DNA of 64,000 nucleotides from Parvularcula sp. BBD 1991-13 (GCA_001657385.1 LYSZ01000002.1:310001-374000), one strand, 5' to 3'; positions 26,273 to 36,615 are shown, counted from the stretch's first letter. Program-made: numbers and translations. The notes: generated from the letters alone by a model not told the origin.

Positions 26273-27541
26273 ATGGCCTGGTGGTTCGGCATTAAACTCT
26301 GGAAGCGCGTGTTTCTCGGTCTCGCGCTGGGAATCGCTTTCGGCCTGGTGGTTTCGCAGACCATGGACGCGGTGCGGGCCGAGGCGCTGCTCCGCGACGT
26401 CAAGGTCATCGGCGACATCTTCATCCGCCTGATCCGGATGATCGTCGTGCCGCTCGTCTTTTTCACGCTCGTCGCCGGCATCTACGCCATGGGCGATCCG
26501 AAAAAGCTCGGCACCATCGGCGTGAAGGCCTTCGCCCTTTACATGGCGACGACGTTTTTCGCCAATCTGATCGGCCTCGGCATGGGCACGCTTCTGCGTC
26601 CCGGCGCCAATGTCGATCTCGGCGGCGCCGAGCCGCGGCAACTCGGCGAGGCCCAGCCGATCGGCGAGCGCCTGATGGCGATCATTCCGGCCAATCCCTT
26701 TCAGGCGCTGGTCGAGGGGGACATCCTGGCGGTGATTTTCTTCGCCCTTCTGCTCGGCGTCGGCCTGTTGATGGCGGGCGAGACGGGCAAGCCCGCCGGG
26801 CGCTTCTTCGAGGCGATCTCCGAGGGCGTTCTGAAAATGACCCATATCATCATGGAACTGGCGCCGTTCGGCGTTTTCGGGCTCATCGCTTATGTGGCGG
26901 GTACGCAAGGCGTGCAGACCTTCACCGCGATCCTGACCCTCGCCATCGCGGTTTACCTCGGCGCGGCCTTGCACATGCTGATCGTTTACGGCGGGCTCGT
27001 CAGGCTCGTCCTGCGACTGCCCTTCGTCGATTTCTTCCGCGGCATCCTCGATCCGATGATGGTCGCCTATTCGACCTCGTCTTCGTCCGCGACGCTTCCC
27101 GTCACCATCCGCGCGGCGACGGAAAACCTCGGCATCAGGAAATCCGTCGCCGGCTCCGTCCTGCCCCTGGGCGCGACCATCAACATGGACGGCACCTCGC
27201 TCTATCTCGGCATCGTCGCGCTGTTCACGGCGCAGGCTTTCGGCTATGCGCTTGAGCCGCAGCACTACATCCTGATCGCGCTCACCTGCGCGCTCGTCTC
27301 CATCGGCACCGCGGGCGTGCCTTCCGCTTCCCTGTTCCTGCTGGCGATTGTGCTCGACGTGTTCGAGACGAGCCCGGAGCACATCGCGCTCGTGATCGGC
27401 TTCATCTTCCCGTTCGACCGCCTGCTCGACATGATGCGCACCGTGGTCAACGTCACCGGCGATACGGCGGTGGCGACGGCGGTGGCGAAATGGGAAGGCG
27501 AGCTGGACGAGGAAACCTTCCGCGCCAGACCTCTGGCCTAA
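26273..27541 (+). CDS. Dicarboxylate/amino acid:cation symporter (DAACS, DctA/GltP type)
   Basis: An inner-membrane carrier for C4-dicarboxylates or glutamate driven by protons or sodium. Family signatures are present: the Ser-rich hairpin YSTSSSSATLPVT, the PLGATINMDGTSLY motif (TM7, cation site) and the final SIGTAGVPSASLFLLAIVL hairpin followed by DRLLDMMRTVVNVTGD. About 8 helices with two re-entrant loops fit the 422 residues. The start at 26273 (MAWWFG) has GGGGG eight bases upstream; ATG at 26255 is the alternative. Confidence 0.93.
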   Translation: MAWWFGIKLWKRVFLGLALGIAFGLVVSQTMDAVRAEALLRDVKVIGDIFIRLIRMIVVPLVFFTLVAGIYAMGDPKKLGTIGVKAFALYMATTFFANLIGLGMGTLLRPGANVDLGGAEPRQLGEAQPIGERLMAIIPANPFQALVEGDILAVIFFALLLGVGLLMAGETGKPAGRFFEAISEGVLKMTHIIMELAPFGVFGLIAYVAGTQGVQTFTAILTLAIAVYLGAALHMLIVYGGLVRLVLRLPFVDFFRGILDPMMVAYSTSSSSATLPVTIRAATENLGIRKSVAGSVLPLGATINMDGTSLYLGIVALFTAQAFGYALEPQHYILIALTCALVSIGTAGVPSASLFLLAIVLDVFETSPEHIALVIGFIFPFDRLLDMMRTVVNVTGDTAVATAVAKWEGELDEETFRARPLA

Positions 27542-27644
27542 GAGACCGCTGGCCCGATTGGCCCGCCGGATCAATTCGCTTGCCTCGCCGGCGGCGTTTT
27601 GTGACACTCGCGTCCGGCTATTGCAGCAATCCGGGAGAAGCGCC

Positions 27645-28712
27645 ATGCGCGTGGGGTTGATTGGTCTCGCCGCGGCGGCCGCGGCTTTCGGCGCCTATGT
27701 GCTCGCCAATCTGGTCCCGGCGTCCGGCGTGTTCGCCGATCTTCGCCCGACGCTTGTGGAGCGGTGCGTGCGCGTCGACATTGCGCCGGGTACTGAAGAT
27801 GTCGCCGTCGACCCGGAGCTGAACGCGGCGTTTGTCTCGGCGGGGGACAGACGCGCGTGGTTCAACGACGGCGCAGCGGCGGGCGGCGCGCGGAACGGGA
27901 TCTACCTGATGGATCTTGACCCGCCCCATGCGGTGCGGCGCGTTTCGCCCGCCGGCATGGAGGATTTCCTGCCCCACGGGATCAGCCTGTGGCGCGGGCC
28001 GAATGGCGGGAAAAGGCTGTTCGTCGTCAACCATCCTTCAACGGGCGAGGAGATCGTCGAAATTTTCGATGTCGCCGCCGACGGCGCCCTGACCCATGCG
28101 GAAAGCGTCTCGTTCGAGGCGATGCACGCGCCGAACGACGTGGCCGCGGTCGGTCCGCGCCAGTTTTACGCCACCAACGACCGGGGCTTCAAGGAAGGGC
28201 TCCTCTCCCTTGCCGAGGCGTATCTGGCCCTGCCGTTTTCAAGCGTCGTCTTTTACGACGGCAAGGCCGGGCGGATCGTCGCGGACGGGCTCGCTTATGC
28301 GAACGGCGTCAATCAGTCTAAAGACGGAAAAACCCTCTATGTCGCCGAGTTCCTGAAGCGCCGCGTCGCCGTATTCGACCGCGATCCGGACACCGGCGCC
28401 CTCGCGCATGCCGCAACCATGCCGACCCGAACCGGTCCGGACAATATCGACGTGGCGGCGGACGGCGCGCTCTGGATTGGCGGGCATACGAAAGTGTTCG
28501 ACTTTCTGGCCCATGCCGAGGACCCGTCCGCGGTCGCGCCGTCGCATGTGGTGCGCGTCGATCCCGAGACCGGCGAAAACGAGGATGTCTTCATCGACAT
28601 TGACGGCGTCATCAACGGCTCCAGCGTGGGCGCCGTCTCCCGGGACCGCCTGGTCGTCGGGGCTGTCTTTGACGGTCACGTGATGGTGTGCCCGCTGGGC
28701 GCGGACCGGTAA
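27645..28712 (+). CDS. Paraoxonase/arylesterase-like six-bladed beta-propeller protein
   Basis: A 355-residue protein with an N-terminal hydrophobic segment (residues 3-25), likely exported or membrane-anchored. The pattern of calcium-propeller lactonases is clear: LPHGISLW, NHPSTGEEIVEIF, the calcium-binding HAPNDVAAVGPRQFYATNDRGF and YANGVNQSKDGKTLYVAE. These align with the corresponding segments of serum paraoxonase 1 (HPNDI..FYATND; NGI..DGK..Y.AE). Members hydrolyse lactones or aryl esters; the natural substrate is unknown. GGGAG at 27633 supports the start at 27645. It stands alone between the symporter and ffh. Confidence 0.85.
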   Translation: MRVGLIGLAAAAAAFGAYVLANLVPASGVFADLRPTLVERCVRVDIAPGTEDVAVDPELNAAFVSAGDRRAWFNDGAAAGGARNGIYLMDLDPPHAVRRVSPAGMEDFLPHGISLWRGPNGGKRLFVVNHPSTGEEIVEIFDVAADGALTHAESVSFEAMHAPNDVAAVGPRQFYATNDRGFKEGLLSLAEAYLALPFSSVVFYDGKAGRIVADGLAYANGVNQSKDGKTLYVAEFLKRRVAVFDRDPDTGALAHAATMPTRTGPDNIDVAADGALWIGGHTKVFDFLAHAEDPSAVAPSHVVRVDPETGENEDVFIDIDGVINGSSVGAVSRDRLVVGAVFDGHVMVCPLGADR

Positions 28713-29014
28713 GGCCGCGTCTGTGGCGCCTGTAGCGTCCGCGACGTCTGCGGCGTTCGGGCGGATGACCTTGATCTCGGGCGGCGCGCCTTGCCTTTCG
28801 CGCGGGTTTCGCCTATAGGCTCCCGGTTTTTCGGGAAACCTGACTTTTCCCAGCATTTACCGGCACGACCCCCTATATGAAAAAAGGGACGGGGCCGGGG
28901 ATGCGCCGCCGCCGGGGTAACGCCCTCGCGGCGGTTCTTCGGCTTGTGCGGCCGGTCGCTGGCAAGCGTCGCCGCGGCGTCTTGGATGTTCGGTTCGCAG
29001 CCGAAAGGAGCGTT
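28713..29014. other. Intergenic region upstream of the ffh leader ORF
   Basis: About 300 bases of GC-rich sequence. I looked for the 4.5S SRP RNA because ffh follows, and did not see its conserved apical loop. The inverted repeat CCCGGTTTTTCGGGAAACC near 28826-28845 and the AT-richer stretch 28840-28890 are possible promoter-proximal elements of the ffh transcript. Confidence 0.35.
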
Positions 29015-29146
29015 ATGGTGGAAAGTCTTTCAGATCGGTTCGGGCCGATCGATGAAAATCCGGCGGTCGAGGGGCGAGCGAATGCGCGAGCCGGCGCCCG
29101 CCGCCATGTCGTCCGCAGCCGGGGATTGGAGACAGCCCTTGTTTGA
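29015..29146 (+). CDS. 43-residue leader ORF whose start mimics the Ffh N-terminus
   Basis: ATG at 29015 is preceded by AAAGGAG (29004-29010), one of the best ribosome sites in the window. The peptide begins MVESLSDRFGPIDENPA. Ffh itself begins [15 protein letters not shown], so the first 12 residues are a near copy, but in another reading frame and 124 bases upstream. After that the peptide is Arg/Ala-rich and unlike Ffh. Its TGA (29144-29146) overlaps the ffh TTG start at 29139, which would allow termination-reinitiation. It could be a real coupling leader, a remnant of a duplicated ffh start, or a decayed former start. No protein product is proven. Confidence 0.4.
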   Translation: MVESLSDRFGPIDENPAVEGRANARAGARRHVVRSRGLETALV

Positions 29147-30782
29147 TTCACTGAGCGACCGGTTAGGCGCGATCTTCGAGGGCCTTCGCGGCCGGGGCGC
29201 GCTTGAGGAAAAGGACGTCAGCGCGGCCCTGCGCGAGGTGCGCGTGGCGCTGCTCGAGGCCGACGTCGCCCTGCCGGTCGCCAAGGCGTTCATCGGCAAG
29301 GTCAAGGAGCGCGCCGTCGGCCAGGAAGTGCTGCGTTCCGTCACGCCGGGCCAGCAGGTCGTCAAGATCGTCCATGACGCGCTGGTCGAGATGCTGGGCG
29401 GCGCGGCGGACGCGCAGGCCGGCGAGGGGGCGGGCGAGGGCGCGCTCAACTTCGCGACGACCCCGCCGGCGGCGATCATGATGGTCGGCCTGCAAGGGTC
29501 GGGCAAGACGACCTCGACCGCCAAGATCGCCCTGCGCCTGCAAAAGCGCGACAAGAAGAAAGTCCTGATGGCCTCCCTCGACACGCGCCGCCCGGCCGCG
29601 CAGGAGCAGCTCAGGATCCTCGGCGAGCAGGCGGCGGTGAAGACCCTCCCCATCATCGCCGGCCAGAACCCGCGCGACATCGCCGCGCGCGCCATGGAGG
29701 CGGGCCGCCTCGGCGGATATGACGTCGTCATGCTCGACACCGCGGGCCGGCTTTCCATCGACGAACAACTCATGACCGAGGTCGCGGACATTCACGCCGC
29801 CACCGGTCCGATCGAGACGCTGCTTGTCGTCGACGCCCTCACCGGCCAGGACGCCGTTCAGACCGCGGAGAAATTCAAGGCGCGCGTGCCCGTCACCGGG
29901 GTCGTCATGACACGGATCGACGGCGATGCGCGCGGCGGCGCCGCCCTGTCGATGCGCGCGGTCACCGGCGCGCCGATCAAATTCGTCGGCGTGGGGGAAA
30001 AGCTCGATGCGCTCGACAGTTTCGAGCCCGAGCGGATGGCCGGGCGCATTCTCGGCATGGGCGACATCGTTTCGCTGGTCGAGAAAGCCAGCGAGGAAAT
30101 GGATCTCGCCAAGGCGGAAAAACAGGCCAGGAAGATGGCCAAGGGCGAGTTCGACATGGACGACCTCGCCGACCAGTTCCGCCAGATGCGCAAGATGGGC
30201 GGCATGGGGGCGATCCTGGGCCTGATGCCGGGCATGGGCAAGGCCAAGAAGATGCTCGATCAGGCCGGCGGGCTCGACGACAAGGAGATCGTGCGCCAGG
30301 AAGCGATCATCGGCTCCATGACGAAAAAGGAGCGCAAGAACCCCAAGCTCATGAACGCGAGCCGCAAAAAGCGCGTCGCGGCGGGTTCGGGGACCAGCGT
30401 TCAGGAAATCAACAAGCTCCTCAAGGCCCATCGCCAGATGGCCGACATGATGAAAAAGCTTGGCCGAAATGCCGGGAAGGGCGGCGGCATGAAGGGCATG
30501 GCGCAGCAGCTCGCCGGCATGGGCGGCGCCGCAGGCATGGGCGGCGGCTTGGGCGGAATGCTCGGCGGTCTCGGGGGCGGCGCGGGCGTCGGCGCGCCCG
30601 ACCCGTCGGCGCTCGCCGGCGGCGGCCCGGCCGGAAAGGGCGCAAAGGGCAAAAAAAATCAGCCAACAGAGGATATTGACTTCGACGCCATCGAAAAGGC
30701 GCTGTCGGGACAGGCGCCGATGCCGCCGGGCCTCGGCGGTCCGGGCGGCGGCCTGCCGGGACTTGGCGGCAAGAAAAAATAA
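29139..30782 (+). CDS. ffh: Signal recognition particle GTPase Ffh (SRP54), TTG start
   Basis: Binds signal peptides on nascent membrane proteins and hands the ribosome to FtsY. The 547-residue protein has the N domain (1-105), G1 GLQGSGKT (117-124), DTAGR (200-204), TRIDG (258-262, the T-K/R-x-D base site) and the Met-rich M domain (about 320-440). A Gly/Met/Ala tail of roughly 100 residues follows, making it about 95 residues longer than E. coli Ffh. Family homology starts at [11 protein letters not shown], encoded from TTG at 29139, with GGAG at 29128-29131 seven bases upstream. No ATG is in a suitable place except 29106, which lacks a ribosome site. rpsP follows after 35 bases. Confidence 0.95.
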   Translation: MFDSLSDRLGAIFEGLRGRGALEEKDVSAALREVRVALLEADVALPVAKAFIGKVKERAVGQEVLRSVTPGQQVVKIVHDALVEMLGGAADAQAGEGAGEGALNFATTPPAAIMMVGLQGSGKTTSTAKIALRLQKRDKKKVLMASLDTRRPAAQEQLRILGEQAAVKTLPIIAGQNPRDIAARAMEAGRLGGYDVVMLDTAGRLSIDEQLMTEVADIHAATGPIETLLVVDALTGQDAVQTAEKFKARVPVTGVVMTRIDGDARGGAALSMRAVTGAPIKFVGVGEKLDALDSFEPERMAGRILGMGDIVSLVEKASEEMDLAKAEKQARKMAKGEFDMDDLADQFRQMRKMGGMGAILGLMPGMGKAKKMLDQAGGLDDKEIVRQEAIIGSMTKKERKNPKLMNASRKKRVAAGSGTSVQEINKLLKAHRQMADMMKKLGRNAGKGGGMKGMAQQLAGMGGAAGMGGGLGGMLGGLGGGAGVGAPDPSALAGGGPAGKGAKGKKNQPTEDIDFDAIEKALSGQAPMPPGLGGPGGGLPGLGGKKK

Positions 30783-30817
30783 CCATCGACATTCAAGGAC
30801 CATCGAAAGGAAAAACA

Positions 30818-31243
30818 ATGTCATTGAAAATCAGACTCGCCCGGGGCGGCGCGAAAAAGCGTCCGTTCTATTCCATCGTCGTCGCCGACAGCCGGATGCC
30901 GCGCGACGGACGCTTCATCGAGAAGCTGGGCTCCTACAATCCGCTTCTCAAAAAAGACGATCCGAACCGCGTTCAGTACAAGGAAGAGCGGGTCAAGCAC
31001 TGGCTCGGCGTCGGCGCCAAGCCGACCGATCGCGTCGCCCGATTCCTCGCCGCCAACGATCTCGTGAAATGGGAGCGGGGGAACAATCCGCAAAAAGGCG
31101 CCCCCGGCGAAAAAGCCAAACAGCGCGAGGAAGAGCGCAAGGAGAAGGAAGAGGCCGCCAGGGCCGCCGCTGAGGAAGCCGCCGCCGCGCCCGCCGATGA
31201 CGCCGCGGCCGATGCTGCGCCGGCGGAGGAAGCCGCGCAATAG
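30818..31243 (+). CDS. rpsP: Ribosomal protein S16
   Basis: A small-subunit assembly protein. The 80-residue core is standard ([42 protein letters not shown]). A Glu/Lys/Ala-rich helical and low-complexity C-terminal extension brings it to 141 residues, against 82 in E. coli. Good ribosome site (GAAAGGA) just upstream. It follows ffh, as in many bacteria, but the usual next genes rimM-trmD-rplS are not here; a small lipoprotein gene follows instead. Confidence 0.97.
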   Translation: MSLKIRLARGGAKKRPFYSIVVADSRMPRDGRFIEKLGSYNPLLKKDDPNRVQYKEERVKHWLGVGAKPTDRVARFLAANDLVKWERGNNPQKGAPGEKAKQREEERKEKEEAARAAAEEAAAAPADDAAADAAPAEEAAQ

Positions 31244-31383
31244 TTTCGCGCCGCCGCCGGTTTGTCGCCGTTCCTGCGCCGTTTTTTCAACCACTTTGCG
31301 CATAGGATGGCGCATTGCGGGCCGGGTGCGGCGGGCGATCCCGCACGGGGCCGCGCCCGCGGCCGGCCCCCGTGCGTTCTTGG

Positions 31384-31432
31384 CGCTACAGGGTCCGCGT
31401 TACAGGGCGCCGCGCTACAGGGCGCTACGGGG
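31384..31432. repeat. Short direct repeats CGYTACAGGG upstream of a small lipoprotein
   Basis: Four units of CGCTACAGGG or one-base variants stand at 31384, 31398, 31413 and 31423, with spacings of 14, 15 and 10 bases. They lie between rpsP and the small lipoprotein gene. They could be regulator sites or simple slippage; the regular spacing is the only hint. Confidence 0.5.
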
Positions 31433-31482
31433 CGGAACCGGGCAGGCAAGAGCGGGTTTGACGATTTCATTTGGAGGCGATC

Positions 31483-31656
31483 ATGAAAACACTTCTGAGT
31501 CTGGCCGCGCTGATCGGCCTTGGCGGCGCGCTGAGCGGCTGCGTCGTCGCGGCGGCCGCCGGCGCCGGGTATCTCATTCACGACGAAGCGACCGAATGCG
31601 ACGAGAAATTCGATCCGCTTGAAGATGTTCGCGGCAAGGAAGACGGCTGCAACTGA
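31483..31656 (+). CDS. Small lipoprotein of 57 residues
   Basis: MKTLLSLAALIGLGGALSGC is a clean lipoprotein signal with a lipobox Cys at residue 20. The mature part is only about 37 residues: an Ala/Gly stretch, then an acidic segment containing two more Cys (ATECDEKFDPLEDV and DGCN), which could pair. GGAGG at 31473-31477 fixes the start. No family recognised; small entericidin-like or envelope lipoproteins have similar size. Confidence 0.7.
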   Translation: MKTLLSLAALIGLGGALSGCVVAAAAGAGYLIHDEATECDEKFDPLEDVRGKEDGCN

Positions 31657-31879
31657 CCTTTGCGGCGGCTCCGCCGCCAATCTCCCTGACCGACGTCCCT
31701 GATCCGCGCTTGGGCGGCGCGGGCGGGCCGTTGCGGCGCGCGAGGGTGAAATGATGCGCGCGGCGCTCTTGCCCTCGCCCCTGCGTCGCGCGTAAGTTGC
31801 TCCGAAAATTAAAGCGCATCAAAGCCTAAGCGCGGCCGGTCTCCCGTTTCGGAGCGGCGGCGCCGACCAAAGGGCGCCA

Positions 31880-33313
31880 GTGTCGGGGATCAGCATCATG
31901 GAAAGCTTCTACGCATTTGTCGACAACCTCAGCGGTTTTATCTGGGGGGGATCATGGGGCGATGCGCAGATTCTGCCCCTGGCGCCGATGGTGATCGTGC
32001 TCCTGGGCACGGGGCTTTTCTTCATGATCCGCCTGCGCGGCCTGCCGCTGCGGCGGCTTTTTCCCGCTTTCGGCAATCTGTGGCGGGGGCGCGGGGCGAA
32101 TGTCGATCCCGACTCCGAGGGCGAGATTTCGCCCTGGAACGCGCTGTCCACGGCGCTGTCCGGCCAGGTGGGCACGGGCAATCTCGCCGGCGTCGCCACG
32201 GCGCTCACGCTCGGCGGGCCGGGCGCGATCTTCTGGATGTGGGTGACGGCCATTTTCGGCATGGCCGCGGCCTTCGCGGAATCGAGCCTCGCGGTGAAGT
32301 TCCGCGAGCGGCATGCGGACGGCCACACCCATGGCGGGCCGATGTATTACATCAAGAACGGCCTCGGCAAGGGGTGGGGATGGCTGGCCGTGTTCTTCTC
32401 CATGGGCACGATTTTCTCCGCCATCGTCACCGGCAACATGACCCAAGCGAACTCCATCGCGACGGCGGTGGAGGCGGCGCTGCCGGTTCCCACCTGGGCG
32501 TCCGGCCTCGTGATCGCGATTTTCGTCTTTATCGTGATCATCGGCGGCATCAAGTCCATCGGTTCCGTCGCGGGCAAGGTGGTTCCCGCCATGGCGCTGG
32601 GATATATCCTCGTTGCGCTCATTATGCTGATCGTCAATATCGAGCACGTGCCGGCGGCCTTTACGCAGATTTTCACGCATGCGTTGGGCCTGGAGCAGGC
32701 GGCGGGCGGCCTCGCCGGCTACGGCGTCCTGCAGGCGATTCGCTTCGGCGTCGCCCGCGGGCTGTTCTCCAACGAGGCGGGCCAGGGCTCGACCGCCATC
32801 GCCCATGCGGCGGCGAAGACGGGCGATCCGGTCAAGCAGGGCGAGATCGCCATGCTGGGTTCTTTTATCGACACCATCGTCATCTGCACAATGACGGCGC
32901 TCGTCATTCTCTCCGTGCAGGGAAGCTTTCCGGGCGCCGACGGCGGCACGGTGGACTACGCCTGGCAGTCGACGTTGCAGGGCGCGCAGGTGACGACCGC
33001 CGTGTTCAGCCAAGGCCTGCCCTTCGGCGGCGTCTTCATCGCCGTCGCGCTGGCGCTGTTCGCCTTCACGACCATTCTCGGCTGGTCTTACTATATGGAG
33101 CAGGCCGCGACCTATCTGGTGGGCGACTGGGCGGCGCGGCCGCTGCGGTTTGTCTGGGTCGGCATGGTGTTCGTCGGCGCGTTGCAGCCGATTGACTTCA
33201 TCTGGCGTTTCGGCGATCTCGCCAACGCCACCATGGCGTTCCCGAACCTCATCGCCATCCTTCTGCTCAGCCCGGTCGTCGTCGCCATGGCGAAAGAGAA
33301 AGGCCGGCTTTAA
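31880..33313 (+). CDS. Alanine/glycine:cation symporter (AGCS family)
   Basis: A 477-residue sodium- or proton-coupled amino-acid carrier with about 11 helices. Characteristic segments are GTGLFFMIRLRGLPLRRL, SALSTALSGQVGTGNLAGVATAL (the AGCS signature), FRERHADGHTHGGPMYYIKNGLGKGW and GVARGLFSNEAGQGSTAIAHAAAKT (the second conserved block). The start could also be the ATG seven codons later (MESFYAF). It stands as a single gene, with an outer-membrane protein gene 87 bases downstream. Confidence 0.94.
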   Translation: MSGISIMESFYAFVDNLSGFIWGGSWGDAQILPLAPMVIVLLGTGLFFMIRLRGLPLRRLFPAFGNLWRGRGANVDPDSEGEISPWNALSTALSGQVGTGNLAGVATALTLGGPGAIFWMWVTAIFGMAAAFAESSLAVKFRERHADGHTHGGPMYYIKNGLGKGWGWLAVFFSMGTIFSAIVTGNMTQANSIATAVEAALPVPTWASGLVIAIFVFIVIIGGIKSIGSVAGKVVPAMALGYILVALIMLIVNIEHVPAAFTQIFTHALGLEQAAGGLAGYGVLQAIRFGVARGLFSNEAGQGSTAIAHAAAKTGDPVKQGEIAMLGSFIDTIVICTMTALVILSVQGSFPGADGGTVDYAWQSTLQGAQVTTAVFSQGLPFGGVFIAVALALFAFTTILGWSYYMEQAATYLVGDWAARPLRFVWVGMVFVGALQPIDFIWRFGDLANATMAFPNLIAILLLSPVVVAMAKEKGRL

Positions 33314-33400
33314 AACCCGACAAGTTGAACGCCTGCCCGGTTGCGCCCGTCTCCGGGCGCGGGCTATGGTCGCCGCCGTTGGAACAAGGGGTGTGCGCCC

Positions 33401-34150
33401 ATGAAGCGGTTTGGTAAAAAGTCTTGCACGTTCTCGGCGGCCGTCGCCGGCGCGCTGACCGGGACGGCGTTGACGGGAGCCGCCTCGGCGCAAGTTCAGG
33501 CTCAGGTTCAAGCTCAGGCAAAGGCCGCTGACGCCGCCGCGGAGGACGGTATTTATCTGCGCCTCGGCGCCGGCGCCAGCTTCGCCGGCGACTGGGAACA
33601 GGACATTACCTATAACAACACGCAGGCGTTTCCCGCGGTCCCCCTGCCCGATGGTCAGACTGTCGATAACGGAACCGGATTTGTCGCGGCGGCGGCGGTC
33701 GGCTTCAATTACATGGACGGCATCCGCACGGAGCTGGAGTATCGCTACGCCACGACGCCCGTCGATGCGGTGACGCCGTCTGACCGCGTCGGGTTCGCCG
33801 CGCCCTCGAATGACGACGTCAACGCGCATTTCCTGTTCACCAATTTCTATTTCGACCTGAACAACGCCTCCCGCTTCACCCCGTTTATCGGCGGCGGCGT
33901 CGGCGGCGCGTTCGTTGAAAACGAAAACGCCGACCGCGATTCCGCCCTGGCCTATCAGGGCCGTGCGGGGATTTCCTACGATTTTGGCGCAGGGCTGTCG
34001 GCGGATGTCGAATATATCTATCTGCGCACCAACGATCTTTCCTTCGGACCGAATGACGACGCGTTCGCCCCCGACGGCCCGTCCGTGCGCCTCGACGGCG
34101 ATCACTACCAGTCCTCCTCGGCGATGATGTCGATCCGCAAGCGGTTTTGA
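33401..34150 (+). CDS. Outer-membrane beta-barrel protein (OmpA/OMP_b-brl type)
   Basis: A 249-residue protein with a signal peptide ending ASAQ. A short Gln/Val/Ala repeat (VQAQVQAQAKA) follows the cleavage site. The mature part has alternating-residue strands such as DGIYLRLGAGASFAG, FVAAAAVGFNYMDGIRTELEYRYA and FTPFIGGGVGGAFV, and ends SIRKRF. The C-terminal Phe is the usual BamA-recognition signal, and eight strands fit the length. Surface function unknown. Confidence 0.85.
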   Translation: MKRFGKKSCTFSAAVAGALTGTALTGAASAQVQAQVQAQAKAADAAAEDGIYLRLGAGASFAGDWEQDITYNNTQAFPAVPLPDGQTVDNGTGFVAAAAVGFNYMDGIRTELEYRYATTPVDAVTPSDRVGFAAPSNDDVNAHFLFTNFYFDLNNASRFTPFIGGGVGGAFVENENADRDSALAYQGRAGISYDFGAGLSADVEYIYLRTNDLSFGPNDDAFAPDGPSVRLDGDHYQSSSAMMSIRKRF

Positions 34151-34172
34151 GGCGCAGGACGCGCCGCGACCG

Positions 34173-35850
<1,678 letters not shown>

Positions 35851-35890
35851 GGCGCGCCCTCGGCCGTCATTCCTCGGGGCGGGCGCGTCT

Positions 35891-35998
35891 TGGCGCCGAT
35901 TGCGTTCAACGCGATTCATAATCGGCTCTGGATTCTTAACTGGGGCGCGCCCGCGAACCGCAAAACCGGCGATCCGCTGTCGCTGCGACACATTCTAG
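35891..35998 (+). repeat. Copy A of the 108-bp intergenic repeat family
   Basis: Starts TGGCGCCGATTGCGTTC and ends ACACATTCTAG. It shares the blocks ATTGCGTTCAACGCGATTC, CTGGATTCTT and GCAAAACCGGCG with copy C (55362-55470, opposite orientation). It matches copy B (61756-61861) base-for-base without gaps in its right 84 bases, including CGCGCCCGCGAACCG. It lies 41 bases after mdh. Its terminal CTAG (35995-35998) supplies the TAG stop of the minus-strand gene ending at 35995. Within it GCCGATT..AATCGGC (7-base arms) could form a stem. Confidence 0.85.
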
Positions 35999-36396
35999 CG
36001 CCCGCTGTAGAAGCCTTGCGTGAAGCGCCGCGAGGGATAGGGAACGCCGGCGTAAAAGCCCTGGGTGCGCATGCGCCGCATGCTGCGGAAGGGGCGGGCG
36101 CAAGGCGCGTCGGCGGGCGTTGCGCCCGCCGCCATTGCCGCGTCCCGACGCTCGGCGTCGCGAGGCGGGATGCTTCGGGGCGGGATGCTTTGAGGCCGGG
36201 CGGGCGTTCCGCGAAAAACATTCACGCCGCTGATGTTTTCATAAGCGACCCCGGCGGTCTTCGACGCGCGGGGCTCTTCCCCGCCGGCGGTTAGGATGGC
36301 CGGCCCCGGCGCGGCGGCCGCCGCTGGCGCAGCGGCGAGGTAAGCCGCACTCATCAGTATAGCGCTTATCTTGACGGTGAAGGCGATTGGCGTCAC
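35995..36396 (-). CDS. Hypothetical secreted protein with GFYxG repeats
   Basis: A 133-residue protein from a GTG start at 36396, with AAAGGG upstream. The N-terminus TPIAFTVKISAILMSAAYLAAAPAAAAAPG is a convincing Sec signal peptide, cleaved after the Ala run. The mature part is Pro/Arg/Ala-rich, contains a direct repeat IPPRSIPPR, and ends with two related motifs, TQGFYAGVPYPSRR and TQGFYSGR. No family is recognised. The stop codon lies inside the end of repeat copy A. The codon pattern and repeated motif favour a real gene, but the start is uncertain. Confidence 0.5.
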   Translation of the reverse strand: MTPIAFTVKISAILMSAAYLAAAPAAAAAPGPAILTAGGEEPRASKTAGVAYENISGVNVFRGTPARPQSIPPRSIPPRDAERRDAAMAAGATPADAPCARPFRSMRRMRTQGFYAGVPYPSRRFTQGFYSGR

Positions 36397-36615
36397 GATC
36401 CAGGCCCTTTCAATGGCTGCTCTTTTTCGTCGAGCATGAGGCCATATCCATCGGGCGGCAAGCCGACGCGTCGCGAAAGTGTGCTTAATGGTCTGGTTTT
36501 CACATGCATTCGCCTTTGAGGCGAGCGCGCCGTCCGGGTTTCCCGAAAACCTCGCGGCGGCGCGGCGCCGGGCAACGCCATAAGGAACGACCAGACGCGA
36601 ACAGGAGGGGGGAGA

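Noticed and set aside
28713-29014. 4.5S SRP RNA next to ffh
   Set aside because: The conserved apical loop of SRP RNA was not found on either strand.
35890-36294. Frames inside repeat copy A (and similar ones at 55372 and 61753) with related peptides such as APANRKTGDPL
   Set aside because: The shared peptides arise because the repeat itself is conserved at DNA level; there are no ribosome sites and the frames do not continue equivalently.
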